A stretch of DNA of 64,000 bases from contig NZ_BAYD01000002.1 of NCBI RefSeq assembly GCF_000685075.1, positions 108,078 to 172,077 of the forward strand. Direction: 5' to 3'. Shown piece after piece: positions 37,768-46,406 of this stretch. The notes beneath the pieces are model-generated. The model did no database searches. It worked only from the letters and a program-made list of their open reading frames with translations, and was not told where the DNA came from. Source of the stretch: Paraburkholderia oxyphila NBRC 105797. GTDB taxonomy: Bacteria > Pseudomonadota > Gammaproteobacteria > Burkholderiales > Burkholderiaceae. Position 1 is the first letter of the stretch. Every line of letters begins with the position of its first letter. The position numbers and the translations under genes are program-made.

Positions 37768-37899
37768 ATGGTGTGTCATAAATTCTACGTCCCATTTTCA
37801 CGTATTCGACACCTCGCGTGGGAAAGATGCAGGGTGGGTCAGGGCGTCCCCAGCGGGGGCTTGCCGCTCACACTGGCCGCAACCGACGCGAGGAGCGAC

Positions 37900-39516
37900 A
37901 TGGAGAAGTCGGGTACGCTTAAAATGGCATATTTGGACAGCGCGGCGGCCGCCCAGCGAGACCGGATGGCCGCGTTCGCACGCATGGAGCCTGCCCCCTC
38001 GATGGTCACCAATCCGCAACTGCTTGCCGCAGTCGATCTCGGTTCGAACAGCTTTCGTCTGATTGTCGGCCGGGTCGAAGAAACCGATGCCGGCAGCCAG
38101 ATCTATCCTGTCGATGCCCTGCGCGAGCCCGTGCGCCTCGCCGCCGGCCTCTCGAAGGAGAAGATGCTCGACCGCGCCTCGCAGGTGCGCGGCTGGGACG
38201 CGCTCAAGCGCTTCGGCGAGCGCCTGCGCGATTTTCACCCCGATCACGTGCGCGCCGTGGCCACCAACACGCTGCGCGTGGCCAAGAACGCGCGCGAATT
38301 CCTCGTCGAGGCGGAAAAAGCGCTCGGCTTCCCGATTGAAGTGATCGCGGGCCGCGAAGAGGCGCGCCTGATCTACGCGGGCGCTGCCCATTCGGTGCCG
38401 GCGAGCGCGGGCAAGCGCTTCGTGGTGGACATCGGCGGCGGCTCGACCGAGTTCATCATCGGCGCGCACTACACGCCGATCCGCATGGAAAGCCTCTATA
38501 TCGGCTGCGTGAGCCATAGCCGCCAGTTCTTCCCGGCCGGCAATGTCGACGAGTACACGATGCGCCAGGCGGAGCTGGCCGCCACGCGCGAGATCCAGAT
38601 CATTTCCGCCGACTATCGCAAGACCGGCTGGGATCAGGCGATCGGCTCCTCGGGCACGGCGCGTGCGCTGGCCGAGCTCGTCGAGGCCAACGGCTTCAAC
38701 GACCCGGGCATCACGCACGGCATTTCGCGCGGCGGCCTCGAGCGCCTGAAGCGCGCGCTCATCAAGGCCGAGAACGTCAACCGCCTGAAGCTCGTCGCGC
38801 TCAAGCCCGACCGCATCCCGGTGCTCGCGGGCGGCCTCTCGATCATGATTGCGGTGTTCGAAGAGCTCGGCATCGACTACGTCGACACCACCGACGGCGC
38901 GCTGCGCCTGGGCGTGCTGTACGACCTGCTCGGCCGCTCGCAGCACGAGGACATGCGCACCGTGACCGTGGAAGGCTTCATGCGCCGCTATGGCGTGGAC
39001 CGCGCGCAGGCCGGGCGCATCGGCGAGCTGGCGGTGAGCTTCTACGACCAGTTCGAGGAGCCCGACGAAGAGCGTCGCGAGGAAAACCGCATGTTCCTCG
39101 GCTGGGCGGCGTCGCTGCACGAGATCGGGCTCTCGATTTCGCACAGCGCGTATCACAAGCACTCGGCCTATATCGCCAGCAACGCCGACATGCCCGGCTT
39201 CTCGCGCACCGACCAGGCGCGGCTCGCCGCGCTCGTGCTCGGCCACGTGGGCAAGCTCGGCAAGCTCTCGCAGACGCGCGACGTGGAATGGCCGCTGCTG
39301 TTCTGCCTGCGCCTCGCGGGCCTCCTGAGCCGCCGCCGCGCCGACATCGGCCTGCCGCAGATCAAGGTGGTGCAGGAAGGCAACGGCTACGAAGTGCTGC
39401 TGCCCAACGCGTGGGTGCAGAACAATCCGCTCACCGATTACAACCTCATTCAGGAAGCGGCCGAGTGGGGCAAGGTTGGGATTCCGTATCGCGTGGTCTA
39501 TACCGACGAAGCGTGA
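37900..39516 (+). CDS. ppx: Exopolyphosphatase / guanosine pentaphosphate phosphohydrolase
   Basis: This protein of about 538 aa belongs to the Ppx/GppA family of the actin-like ATPase superfamily and releases phosphate from polyphosphate ends. It has phosphate-1 loop AAVDLGSNSFRLIVGRV, the REEARLIYAGAAHS segment and phosphate-2 loop VVDIGGGSTEFIIG. The C-terminal HD-like helical part has GWAASLHEIGLSISHSAYHKHSAYI. ATG 37900 has AGGAG closely upstream; ATG 37924 or a start near 37984 is also possible because the first ~45 residues are not conserved. Confidence 0.94.
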   Translation: MEKSGTLKMAYLDSAAAAQRDRMAAFARMEPAPSMVTNPQLLAAVDLGSNSFRLIVGRVEETDAGSQIYPVDALREPVRLAAGLSKEKMLDRASQVRGWDALKRFGERLRDFHPDHVRAVATNTLRVAKNAREFLVEAEKALGFPIEVIAGREEARLIYAGAAHSVPASAGKRFVVDIGGGSTEFIIGAHYTPIRMESLYIGCVSHSRQFFPAGNVDEYTMRQAELAATREIQIISADYRKTGWDQAIGSSGTARALAELVEANGFNDPGITHGISRGGLERLKRALIKAENVNRLKLVALKPDRIPVLAGGLSIMIAVFEELGIDYVDTTDGALRLGVLYDLLGRSQHEDMRTVTVEGFMRRYGVDRAQAGRIGELAVSFYDQFEEPDEERREENRMFLGWAASLHEIGLSISHSAYHKHSAYIASNADMPGFSRTDQARLAALVLGHVGKLGKLSQTRDVEWPLLFCLRLAGLLSRRRADIGLPQIKVVQEGNGYEVLLPNAWVQNNPLTDYNLIQEAAEWGKVGIPYRVVYTDEA

Positions 39517-39821
39517 GCACTGGCCTCACTCGGCCGGACGCGGCGTTGCTAAGCCTGCATCGTCCGGCCTGGCGGCTGCGCCCGACAAAAGTAAAACAAA
39601 ACCGGCGCGCATCCGCAAAAAATAAATTTGCATAAGGATAGGAAGACTCGATGGTAGGGCTTGACGCCGCGGTTTTTTAAACTGGCGTCAGGCAACCATC
39701 GACGCACTGCTTTTCCAAAAAGGCCATCGTCTCGTAACCACTCCACGCATATGAAGTCCGATGGATTGCATATGTGCTCCCCATTTAATAAGCATTGCTA
39801 ATAATTAATCGAAGAGCGCCT
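39517..39821 (+). other. Intergenic leader upstream of the sulfur operon
   Basis: No gene is supported in these 305 bp. It holds a nested inverted repeat (39649-39701, listed separately) and two copies of GCATATG at 39748 and 39768, 20 bp apart, which could be a regulator site. The sequence before the start codon is AT-rich, unlike the flanking genes. Confidence 0.45.
39649..39701. repeat. Nested inverted repeat between ppx and the sulfur operon
   Basis: CGATGGT (39649-39655) pairs with ACCATCG (39695-39701), and inside it TGACGCC (39662-39668) pairs with GGCGTCA (39684-39690). The 15-nt loop contains six T. Both arms match perfectly. It could be the ppx terminator or a structured leader/operator of the next operon. 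Confidence 0.6.
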
Positions 39822-41048
39822 ATGAGCACTGAGAATCTCGAACGTATTGAGTCCGCGGACGAGTTGCGGACCGTGCCGGTCATTGGCTCCGACGCCGAAG
39901 CCTTGAGCGTTGCCCGTGAAGTTGCCGTCAAGCTCAGGAACAACGCCGAGCTGCGCGATCGCGAGCGCATCCTGCCGCACGACGAAATCGAAATCTTTTC
40001 GTCGAGCGGGCTCTGGGCCATCACCGTGCCGAAGGCCTACGGCGGTGCCGAAGTCTCGAACGTGACGCTGGTCGAGGTCATTGCGATCGTGTCCGAAGCC
40101 GATCCGTCGATCGGGCAGATTCCGCAGAACCACTATTGCCTGATCGAAGATATCCGGCTCGAGGGGACCGAGGAGCAGAAGCGCTTTTTCTTCGACCTCG
40201 TGCTCAAGGGGGCGCGCTACGGCAACGCGTTTTCCGAGGCTGGCGGCAAGAACGTGCTCGACATCCAGACGCGGATCCGCCGCGACGGCGACAGCTTCGT
40301 TTTAAACGGCCGCAAGTTCTACTCGACCGGCACGGCCTTCGCGCACTGGATTCCGGTGCTCGCGCTCGACGAGCAGGATCAGGCCGTGCTCGCCTTCGTG
40401 GAGAAGGGCGCGCCTGGCCTCACCGTCGTCGACGACTGGAGCGGTTTCGGCCAGCGCACGACGGCGAGCGGCACCGTGATCGCCGAGAACGTACGCGTGC
40501 GTCCGTTCAATATTTTCCATACGCAGCGCTCGTACGACCGGCCGACCGTTGCCGGCCCGTTCGCGCAGATCACGACGGCGGCGATCGACCTCGGCATCGC
40601 GCGCGCCGCGTTCCAGGACACGATCGCGTTCGTGCAGCAGCAGGCGCGTCCATGGATCGACAGCGGCGTCGAGCGCGCGGCCCAGGACCCGCTCACGATC
40701 GTGCAGATCGGCGACATCGCCTGGCGCATTCGCGCGGCCGAGGCGCTACTCGAACGCTCGGGACGTTTCGTCGACCGCGCGCGCCGTGAGCCGACCGAGG
40801 ACACCGTGGCGCAGGCGGCGATCGCCGTGGGCGAGGCGAAGATCGCGACGACCGAGATCGCGCTGCTCGCGGCGAGCAAGCTGTTCGAGCTGGGTGGCAG
40901 CAAGTCGACGCTGGCCAAATACAACTTCGACCGCCACTGGCGCAATGCGCGCGTGCACACGCTGCACGACCCGGTGCGCTGGAAGTATCACGCGATCGGC
41001 AACTACTACCTCAATGGCGTCAAGCCCGCGCGCCACTCGTGGAATTGA
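39822..41048 (+). CDS. SfnB/DszC-family acyl-CoA dehydrogenase-like flavin monooxygenase
   Basis: This 408-aa protein has the acyl-CoA dehydrogenase fold, with N-terminal helices containing LWAITVPKAYGGAEV and a middle beta domain with NAFSEAGGKNVLD and LNGRKFYSTGTAFA. The C-terminal helical domain ends in FDRHWRNARVHTLHDPVRWKYHAIGNYYLNG. That ending is typical of flavin-dependent sulfur-acquisition oxidoreductases (SfnB, DszC), which use reduced FMN on organosulfur compounds rather than dehydrogenating acyl-CoAs. It starts a three-gene unit with an LLM monooxygenase and an APC permease. Confidence 0.85.
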   Translation: MSTENLERIESADELRTVPVIGSDAEALSVAREVAVKLRNNAELRDRERILPHDEIEIFSSSGLWAITVPKAYGGAEVSNVTLVEVIAIVSEADPSIGQIPQNHYCLIEDIRLEGTEEQKRFFFDLVLKGARYGNAFSEAGGKNVLDIQTRIRRDGDSFVLNGRKFYSTGTAFAHWIPVLALDEQDQAVLAFVEKGAPGLTVVDDWSGFGQRTTASGTVIAENVRVRPFNIFHTQRSYDRPTVAGPFAQITTAAIDLGIARAAFQDTIAFVQQQARPWIDSGVERAAQDPLTIVQIGDIAWRIRAAEALLERSGRFVDRARREPTEDTVAQAAIAVGEAKIATTEIALLAASKLFELGGSKSTLAKYNFDRHWRNARVHTLHDPVRWKYHAIGNYYLNGVKPARHSWN

Positions 41049-41052
41049 CGCC

Positions 41053-42414
41053 ATGAGCAAGGAGATCCGGCTCAACGCCTTCACGATCAACAGTCCGGGC
41101 CATTTGTCCCCGGGCCTGTGGCGGCATCCCGACGATCAGTCGCATCGCTACACCGACCTGCGCTACTGGATCGAGCTTGCCAGGACACTCGAGCGCGGCC
41201 TCTTCGATGGCCTGTTCATCGCCGACGTGCTGGGCGTCTACGACGTCTACGGGCAAAGCGCCGACGCCGCCCTGCGCAGCGCCGCCCAGGTGCCGATCAA
41301 CGATCCGCTGCAGCTCGTTTCGGCGATGGCCGCGACGACGCAGCATCTCGGTTTCGGCGTGACGGCTTCGGTGTCGTTCGAGCATCCGTATCCGTTCGCG
41401 CGGCGCCTTTCGACGGCCGATCATCTGAGCGGCGGACGCATTGGCTGGAACGTCGTGACCTCGTATCTGGAGAGCGGCGCGCGCAATCTCGGCCAGGCGG
41501 CGCAACTGACACACGACAACCGCTACGAGCTGGCCGACGAGTATCTGGAGGTCTGCTACAAGCTCTGGGAGGGCAGCTGGGAGCAAGACGCGGTCAAGCG
41601 CGACACGGAACGCGGGATATATGTGAATCCGCAGCAGGTGCACGAGATCGGGCATCGCGGCAAGTTCTTCACGGTGCCCGGTTTCCATTTGAGCGAGCCT
41701 TCGCCGCAACGCACACCGGTGCTCTACCAGGCCGGCGCCTCGTCGCGCGGCAGGCAGTTTGCGGCGCGCCACGGCGAATGTGTGTTCGTCGCGGCGCCGA
41801 CACGCGGCATCCTGCGCCGCCAGGTCGATGCGCTGCGCGCCGAAGTCGTGCGGCAGGGCCGCTCGGCCGGCGACATCCTGATCTTCAACCAGATCACCGT
41901 CGTGCTCGCGCAAAGCGACGCCGAAGCCCGCGCGAAATTCGACGACTACCGCCGTCATATCAGCCGCGACGGCTCGCTTGCGCTGATGTCGGGCTGGACC
42001 GGCATCGACCTGGCCCGCTTCGATCCCGAGCAGACGCTCGAGCATGTGGACAGCAACGCGATCCAGTCGGCTGTGGAGGCGTTCACGACGGCCGATCCGG
42101 GCCGCACCTGGACCGTCAACGAGATCGCCGATTACTGCGGCATCGGCGGCGATGGTCCGGTTTTCGTCGGCTCGCCCGGCACCGTGGCCGACGCGCTGCA
42201 GGCGTGGATCGACGAGACCGGCGCCGACGGATTCAACATCGGCGCGGTCGTCAATCCCGGCAGCTTTGCCGATATCGCCGAGCTGCTCGTCCCCGAACTT
42301 CAGCGCCGCGGCGTGTACAAGCGCGCGTATCGCGAGGGCACCCTGCGAGAGAAGCTGTTTGGCCAGCAGGCCGGACTCAAGGACTCGCATTACGGCACGC
42401 GCTTTCGCGTCTGA
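41053..42414 (+). CDS. LLM-class flavin-dependent monooxygenase (NtaA/SnaA/DszA family)
   Basis: This 453-aa TIM-barrel enzyme uses FMNH2. It starts KEIRLNAFTINSPGHLSPGLWRHP and carries family signatures such as GLFDGLFIADVLGVYDVYG, HPYPFARRLSTADHLSGGRIGWNVVTS and PVLYQAGASSRGRQFAARH. Relatives oxidise nitrilotriacetate, pristinamycin, dibenzothiophene sulfone or alkylsulfones. With the SfnB-like gene 4 bp upstream it most likely cleaves a C-S (or C-N) bond for sulfur scavenging. No flavin reductase gene is in the unit, so reduced FMN must come from elsewhere. Confidence 0.88.
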   Translation: MSKEIRLNAFTINSPGHLSPGLWRHPDDQSHRYTDLRYWIELARTLERGLFDGLFIADVLGVYDVYGQSADAALRSAAQVPINDPLQLVSAMAATTQHLGFGVTASVSFEHPYPFARRLSTADHLSGGRIGWNVVTSYLESGARNLGQAAQLTHDNRYELADEYLEVCYKLWEGSWEQDAVKRDTERGIYVNPQQVHEIGHRGKFFTVPGFHLSEPSPQRTPVLYQAGASSRGRQFAARHGECVFVAAPTRGILRRQVDALRAEVVRQGRSAGDILIFNQITVVLAQSDAEARAKFDDYRRHISRDGSLALMSGWTGIDLARFDPEQTLEHVDSNAIQSAVEAFTTADPGRTWTVNEIADYCGIGGDGPVFVGSPGTVADALQAWIDETGADGFNIGAVVNPGSFADIAELLVPELQRRGVYKRAYREGTLREKLFGQQAGLKDSHYGTRFRV

Positions 42415-42491
42415 ATTTTTCGTCCGAATTTTGCGTCTATACGGCGTCTCTGAACACCGACTCAACGTCACCCCGACAAGGAACAGCAATC

Positions 42492-43937
42492 ATGACGCTT
42501 GAAGCAACGAACCTGTCCGCCGAGCTGGCGCCCGACGCTTCGCGGCCGCTCGGGTTGCGGCGCAACTATCTGAACCTGCCCGAGCTGATCGCACAGTCGA
42601 TCGGTCTCGTCGGCGTATCGGGCGGCATTGGCGTGCTGATTCCCGCCGTCTACGCGACAGCCGGCAACGGCACCTGGCTCGCCTATCTATTCGCCATCGT
42701 GGCGCTCTTGTTCTCGTCGTGGAGCATCTCGATCTTCGCGCGCGATTCGGCCTCGCCGGGCGCCCTCTATGCCTATGTGTCGGCAGGCATCGGCCCGATC
42801 TGGGGCGCGATCTGCGGCTGGTCGCTGCTGATTGCCTATGCGGTGGCCGCAGCCGGCATCCTGCAGGGCACCATCAACACGTTCGTCGTGCTGGGGCGCG
42901 AAGTGGGGCTGTTCGGTGGCGCGGTGTCGCTCTCGTTGACGCTCGCGCTGACCGTCGTCACGGCGTTCGCTGCGTGGTACATCACGTTTCGCGACATCCG
43001 CCTGTCCACGCGCTTCACGCTGCTCGTCGAACTGGCGACGTTGTTGCTGATCGCCGTCGTCGTAGTGGGCACGATCGCGTTCGCCGGACACCCGGTCGAC
43101 CGCGCGCAGATCACGCTCGAGGGCGTCAAGCCGAGCCAGTTGCAACTGGGCATGGTGCTCGCGTTCTTCAGCTTCACAGGCTTCGAAAGCGCGACCGTGC
43201 TCGGCGCCGAAGCGAAAAATCCGTTCAAGGCGATTCCGCGCGCCGTGCTGATCAGTGTGGTTGGCCCGGCGATCTTCTTCGTGATCGGCGCCTATGGGCT
43301 CGTCAGCGCGTTTCAGGGCCAGACGCCGACGCTCGATCACGTCGATGGCCCGCTCGCCGTGCTCGCGCATCGGCTCGGCGCGGGCTGGATCGGCGTGCTG
43401 ATCGACCTTGGCGTGTCGCTGAGCTTCTTCGCCGCGTTCTTCTCGTCGATCAATGCGGCGGCGCGCATTATCTACACGTTCGGGCGTCAGGGCGTCCTGC
43501 ACGCGTCGACGGGCCGTGCGCATCAGGTCAACGCCACGCCTCACGTCGCCGTCGCGCTGGTGGCGGCGCTCTCGCTCGCGACAGCGTTGATCTTCACTGC
43601 ACGCGGCACGGCGCTGCTCGACTCATATGGCTACCTGAGCTCGATCGCGACCTACGGCTGGCTGCTCGCCTATGTGCTCGTCGCCATTGGCGCGCCGCTG
43701 TACCTGCGCCGCCAGGGAAAGCTCAAGGCCGTGCACGTGCTGGTCAGCATCGTGGCGGTCGTGCTGCTCGCGATCCCGCTCGCCGGCAGCGTCTATCCGG
43801 TGCCGGATGGTGTCTATGCGCGCCTGCCGTATGTATTTATCGCGCTGCTTGCGCTCGGGCTCGCCTGGTTTTTCGTGCTGCGCGTGCGTTACCCCGAACG
43901 CTTGCGTGAACTCGAAGACGATCTGCTGGCGAAGTAA
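42492..43937 (+). CDS. APC-superfamily permease
   Basis: This 481-aa membrane protein has about 12 helices. The N-terminal signature (LPELIAQSIGLVGVSGGIGVLIP) and the helix-6/7 region FSFTGFESATVLGAEAKNPFKAIPRAVL are typical of amino acid-polyamine-organocation transporters. It lies 77 bp after the LLM monooxygenase with AAGGAA before ATG 42492, so it probably imports the organosulfur or amino-acid-like substrate of that enzyme pair. Sulfonate systems usually use ABC importers, so an APC carrier hints at an amino-acid-like sulfur compound (inference). Confidence 0.88.
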   Translation: MTLEATNLSAELAPDASRPLGLRRNYLNLPELIAQSIGLVGVSGGIGVLIPAVYATAGNGTWLAYLFAIVALLFSSWSISIFARDSASPGALYAYVSAGIGPIWGAICGWSLLIAYAVAAAGILQGTINTFVVLGREVGLFGGAVSLSLTLALTVVTAFAAWYITFRDIRLSTRFTLLVELATLLLIAVVVVGTIAFAGHPVDRAQITLEGVKPSQLQLGMVLAFFSFTGFESATVLGAEAKNPFKAIPRAVLISVVGPAIFFVIGAYGLVSAFQGQTPTLDHVDGPLAVLAHRLGAGWIGVLIDLGVSLSFFAAFFSSINAAARIIYTFGRQGVLHASTGRAHQVNATPHVAVALVAALSLATALIFTARGTALLDSYGYLSSIATYGWLLAYVLVAIGAPLYLRRQGKLKAVHVLVSIVAVVLLAIPLAGSVYPVPDGVYARLPYVFIALLALGLAWFFVLRVRYPERLRELEDDLLAK

Positions 43938-43957
43938 CGCTACGCTCGCAACGCCTT

Positions 43958-43994
43958 GCATAGGGTCGGTCAGGATGACTGACCGACCCTATGC
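43958..43994. terminator. Perfect 15-bp hairpin between APC permease and olsB
   Basis: GCATAGGGTCGGTCA (43958-43972) pairs without mismatch with TGACCGACCCTATGC (43980-43994). It lies between two convergent genes and probably ends both transcripts, although it lacks a clear T-run. Confidence 0.7.
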
Positions 43995-44029
43995 CGATGT
44001 CTGCCTCGCTTCGGGCGTGTCCGCCAGGC

Positions 44030-44848
44030 TTAGCGTGCCGTGACCTCGCCGAGGAAGTGGCGCGCGTACCGCTCGTTGATGTCCGAAAGACGGAACAGCG
44101 TGAGGAAGTCGGCACAGTTGAAGTCGGGGTCCCAGGCCGGCGCGCCGCAGATCTTCGCGCCCAGCCGCAGATAGCCCTTGATGAGCGGCGGCGGCACGGC
44201 GGATGCGCCCGTGCGCAGCTCCTCGACGGGCAGCGGCGTATGCGGGAACGCGCGGTATTCGGGCGCCGTGAGCGCGTTCGCGCCGAGCGAGGCGTAGAGG
44301 TTCGCGGCGTAGTGGCCGCCGTCGACCATCGCGACGCTCGCGCAGCCGAGCATCGTCTCGTAGCCATTGTGCGTCATGTAGGCGCCCAGTCCGCCCCACA
44401 GCGACATGATGACCGAGCCGCTGCGGTAGTCGGGGTGCACGCAGGAGCGGCCCACCTCGACCATCTTGGGGCGCAGGTGCGCGAGGCGCGACAGGTCGAA
44501 TTCGCTTTCGGCGTAGAGGCGGCCGATGCGCGCGGCCTGATGCGGCGGCAGCACACGGTAGGTGCCGACGACCTTGAGCGTGTCGAGGTCGCGCACGAGC
44601 AGGTGATCGCACCAGGTGTCGAAGGCGTCGACGTCGAGGCCCGCCGGGCCCGCGAGACGCGCGCCCATTTCCTCGGCGAACACGCGGTAGCGCAGGCGCT
44701 GCGCCTCGCGCAGCTCTTCGTCGCTGCGAGCCCAGGCCACTTGCAGCCGATGCTGCGCGGTGACCGTTTCTTCGGCGCGCGGCAGATGCCGGTTCGACTC
44801 GAAGAGACTCGAGGCGAATGGCAGGGAGGGCGTCGGCAGATCTCGCAT
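44030..44848 (-). CDS. olsB: L-ornithine N-alpha-acyltransferase, ornithine-lipid synthesis
   Basis: This 272-aa protein belongs to the OlsB/hemolysin-type GNAT acyltransferases. It has QRLRYRVFAEEMGARL near the N-terminus, DAFDTWCDHLLVRD, the core KMVEVGRSCVHPDYRSGSVIM and the C-terminal PPPLIKGYLRLGAKICG. OlsB adds a 3-hydroxyacyl chain from acyl-ACP to ornithine; OlsA (not in the window) then makes the phosphorus-free ornithine lipid. ATG 44848 follows AGGA at proper spacing; a longer frame to 44887 is possible. An excellent Pho box upstream fits induction in phosphate starvation. Confidence 0.88.
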   Translation of the reverse strand: MRDLPTPSLPFASSLFESNRHLPRAEETVTAQHRLQVAWARSDEELREAQRLRYRVFAEEMGARLAGPAGLDVDAFDTWCDHLLVRDLDTLKVVGTYRVLPPHQAARIGRLYAESEFDLSRLAHLRPKMVEVGRSCVHPDYRSGSVIMSLWGGLGAYMTHNGYETMLGCASVAMVDGGHYAANLYASLGANALTAPEYRAFPHTPLPVEELRTGASAVPPPLIKGYLRLGAKICGAPAWDPDFNCADFLTLFRLSDINERYARHFLGEVTAR

Positions 44849-44891
44849 GGGGCGTCCTGGTCGGAAGTAAGAGAACTTTTCCGGCAATTTA

Positions 44892-44940
44892 GTAATACGC
44901 GGTTACGTTTCCATGAAAACGCAATGACGATTCAATGACG
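44892..44940 (-). promoter_or_regulatory. Pho box and -10 of olsB
   Basis: On the minus strand three consecutive 11-mers follow without a gap: CGTCATTGAAT (44940-44930), CGTCATTGCGT (44929-44919) and TTTCATGGAAA (44918-44908). A TATTAC (44897-44892) starts exactly 10 nt after the third. This matches PhoB-activated promoters very well. Confidence 0.82.
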
Positions 44941-45100
44941 CGCTGTAAGGCGGACGGAGGCGAGGGCGGCTCGGGAGGCGTGCGACGGCGGTTTGCGCCG
45001 CGCCGGGCCGTGCGTTGGCGGCGACGCGGCGGGAGCGTGAACGACTGCGGGATTGGGGGCGTTTATCGGCAAGTATCGGCGCAACGTACCGGCACCAGTT

Positions 45101-45130
45101 CGCCGATACGCGCCGATACGCGCCGATACG
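45101..45130. repeat. Three perfect tandem copies of a 10-bp unit
   Basis: CGCCGATACG is repeated three times without change at 45101-45130, ending 3 bp before the sixA stop codon. Related fragments (TATCGGC) occur at 45064 and 45074 in inverted orientation. Confidence 0.9.
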
Positions 45131-45133
45131 GCA

Positions 45134-45598
45134 CTAGACGAGATCGGGCGTGATGGCGGCGAGCAGGACGGCTTCGCCATCGCCGTTGCGCTCGCGGCTC
45201 TTGATCCAGAAGACGCCGGCTTTCTTCACGGCCCAGCTGCGGCGGTCCTCTTCATTCGATAGCAGGCGCGCGGCCACTTCGCCAAGCGTCGGCTGATGGC
45301 CGACCACGAGCACCGTGGAAGCGATCCCTTCGGGCCAGCCGACCGCGGCGAGCACGTCTTCGACGCTCGCGTTGGGCGCGAGCTCGCGCACGACGCGGTA
45401 CTGGTCGGTGAGCGCTTCGGCGGTCTGGATCGTGCGCGCCGCGGGGCTCGCGAGGATCACGGCGTCGTCGGGCAGGCGCGCGCGCAGCCAGCGCGCGACG
45501 TTCTGCGCCTGCTTGCGCCCGCGCGTGGTGAGCTGGCGGGCGAGATCGCTCGCGGCGATGTCTTCAGCTTCGGCGTGGCGCCAGAGGATCAGGTTCAT
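45134..45598 (-). CDS. sixA: Phosphohistidine phosphatase SixA
   Basis: This 154-aa histidine-phosphatase-superfamily protein has the catalytic RHAEAE motif at residues 7-12, second-half residues in ASPAARTIQTAEAL, and the acid/base His in VLVVGHQPTLGEVAARLL. SixA removes phosphate from His residues of HPt domains and nitrogen-PTS proteins. Length is normal for bacterial SixA (about 155-160 aa). It may follow its own promoter in the 45.6-45.7 kb gap. Confidence 0.92.
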   Translation of the reverse strand: MNLILWRHAEAEDIAASDLARQLTTRGRKQAQNVARWLRARLPDDAVILASPAARTIQTAEALTDQYRVVRELAPNASVEDVLAAVGWPEGIASTVLVVGHQPTLGEVAARLLSNEEDRRSWAVKKAGVFWIKSRERNGDGEAVLLAAITPDLV

Positions 45599-45701
45599 TT
45601 GGCGTCTCTCCAGGGGGTAGGGCGGAATTTACTCATTGTAGGTTCCGCGTGGGGGCTGGAGGATGAGATTGGCCGTGATTGGCGCGCGCTTCAATGAAAA
45701 A

Positions 45702-45732
45702 GAGGTTACAAGCCATCGGCTCGTAACCCCTC
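45702..45732. repeat. Hairpin element, copy 1 (terminator-like)
   Basis: GAGGTTACAAGCC and GGCTCGTAACCCCTC form an imperfect stem around a 3-nt loop, preceded by A-rich sequence. It ends 38 bp before the NTF2-fold gene stop. A close relative lies at 63345-63378, sharing GGTTACAAGCCA and GTAACCCC. Such hairpins are seen as intrinsic terminators in this bacterial group. Confidence 0.6.
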
Positions 45733-45770
45733 GAATTTTGTGCGCCGCGATCGGTGCAGTTTCAGCTCAG

Positions 45771-46334
45771 TCAGATCCGGTCTGCTTTGGGCGTGAAAAT
45801 ATCTTCCTGCTGCACGGCTCGCGCAGCAATGCCTGCGAAGCCATCTCCGGCGACGTAGGAGTCTTCGCAGCGCACGAGCCCATCTGCGTCGAAACCCCAG
45901 ACGATCATGAGTCGCGCCTCGAACAGATGATAAGGCGCATCGTCCGCAACCTCGTGGCCCATCGAGCGCAGCACCGCATTGGGATAGGCGATCCGCAGCG
46001 TGCCTTCGGTCGTGATGTTGTCGCGGTCGGCGACGATGCGATCGAGATCGTGCTCGATCTGGTGGCAATTCGCGGCCACCATCCCGCCGTAGTATTGCGC
46101 GACCGCTTCCCGCGATCGCGGGCTATTGGGCGCATCGGGTCCAGAGTTGAAGCTCGTATAGGCGGCGTGCGGCGACACCGTCGCCATCAGCGCGTCGAAA
46201 TCGCCGAGCGCCTCCGCGCGCATGTGCTCGCGCATCGTTTTGAGGTTGCGTGTAGTCTGCGGGTCGTCGGCGTGCCGGGCGAGGCGGGCCTCTACTGCGC
46301 GAATCTGCTTGCGTGGGTCGATCTTGTAGGACAT
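45771..46334 (-). CDS. NTF2-fold (SnoaL-like) protein
   Basis: This 187-aa protein has an N-terminal helix (IDPRKQIRAVEARLARHAD) followed by an NTF2-like cone: LKTMREHMRAEALGDFDALMATVSPHAAYTSF, then VAQYYGGMVAANCHQIEHDLDRIVADRDNITTEG and LMIVWGFDADGLVRCEDSYV. This fold includes steroid delta-isomerases, dehydratases and aromatic-dioxygenase small subunits; I cannot pick one from sequence. It follows the DUF1329 gene (72 bp gap, same strand) and so is probably part of the catabolic island. An isomerase role on a ketosteroid would suit the neighbours but is inference. Confidence 0.75.
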   Translation of the reverse strand: MSYKIDPRKQIRAVEARLARHADDPQTTRNLKTMREHMRAEALGDFDALMATVSPHAAYTSFNSGPDAPNSPRSREAVAQYYGGMVAANCHQIEHDLDRIVADRDNITTEGTLRIAYPNAVLRSMGHEVADDAPYHLFEARLMIVWGFDADGLVRCEDSYVAGDGFAGIAARAVQQEDIFTPKADRI

Positions 46335-46406
46335 GGCAGGTTTCCTCGGTGTGCGTTCAAGGATGGGCGCCGCCCGATGTCAGGAGCGGCTCGAATTCCA
46401 GATGGA

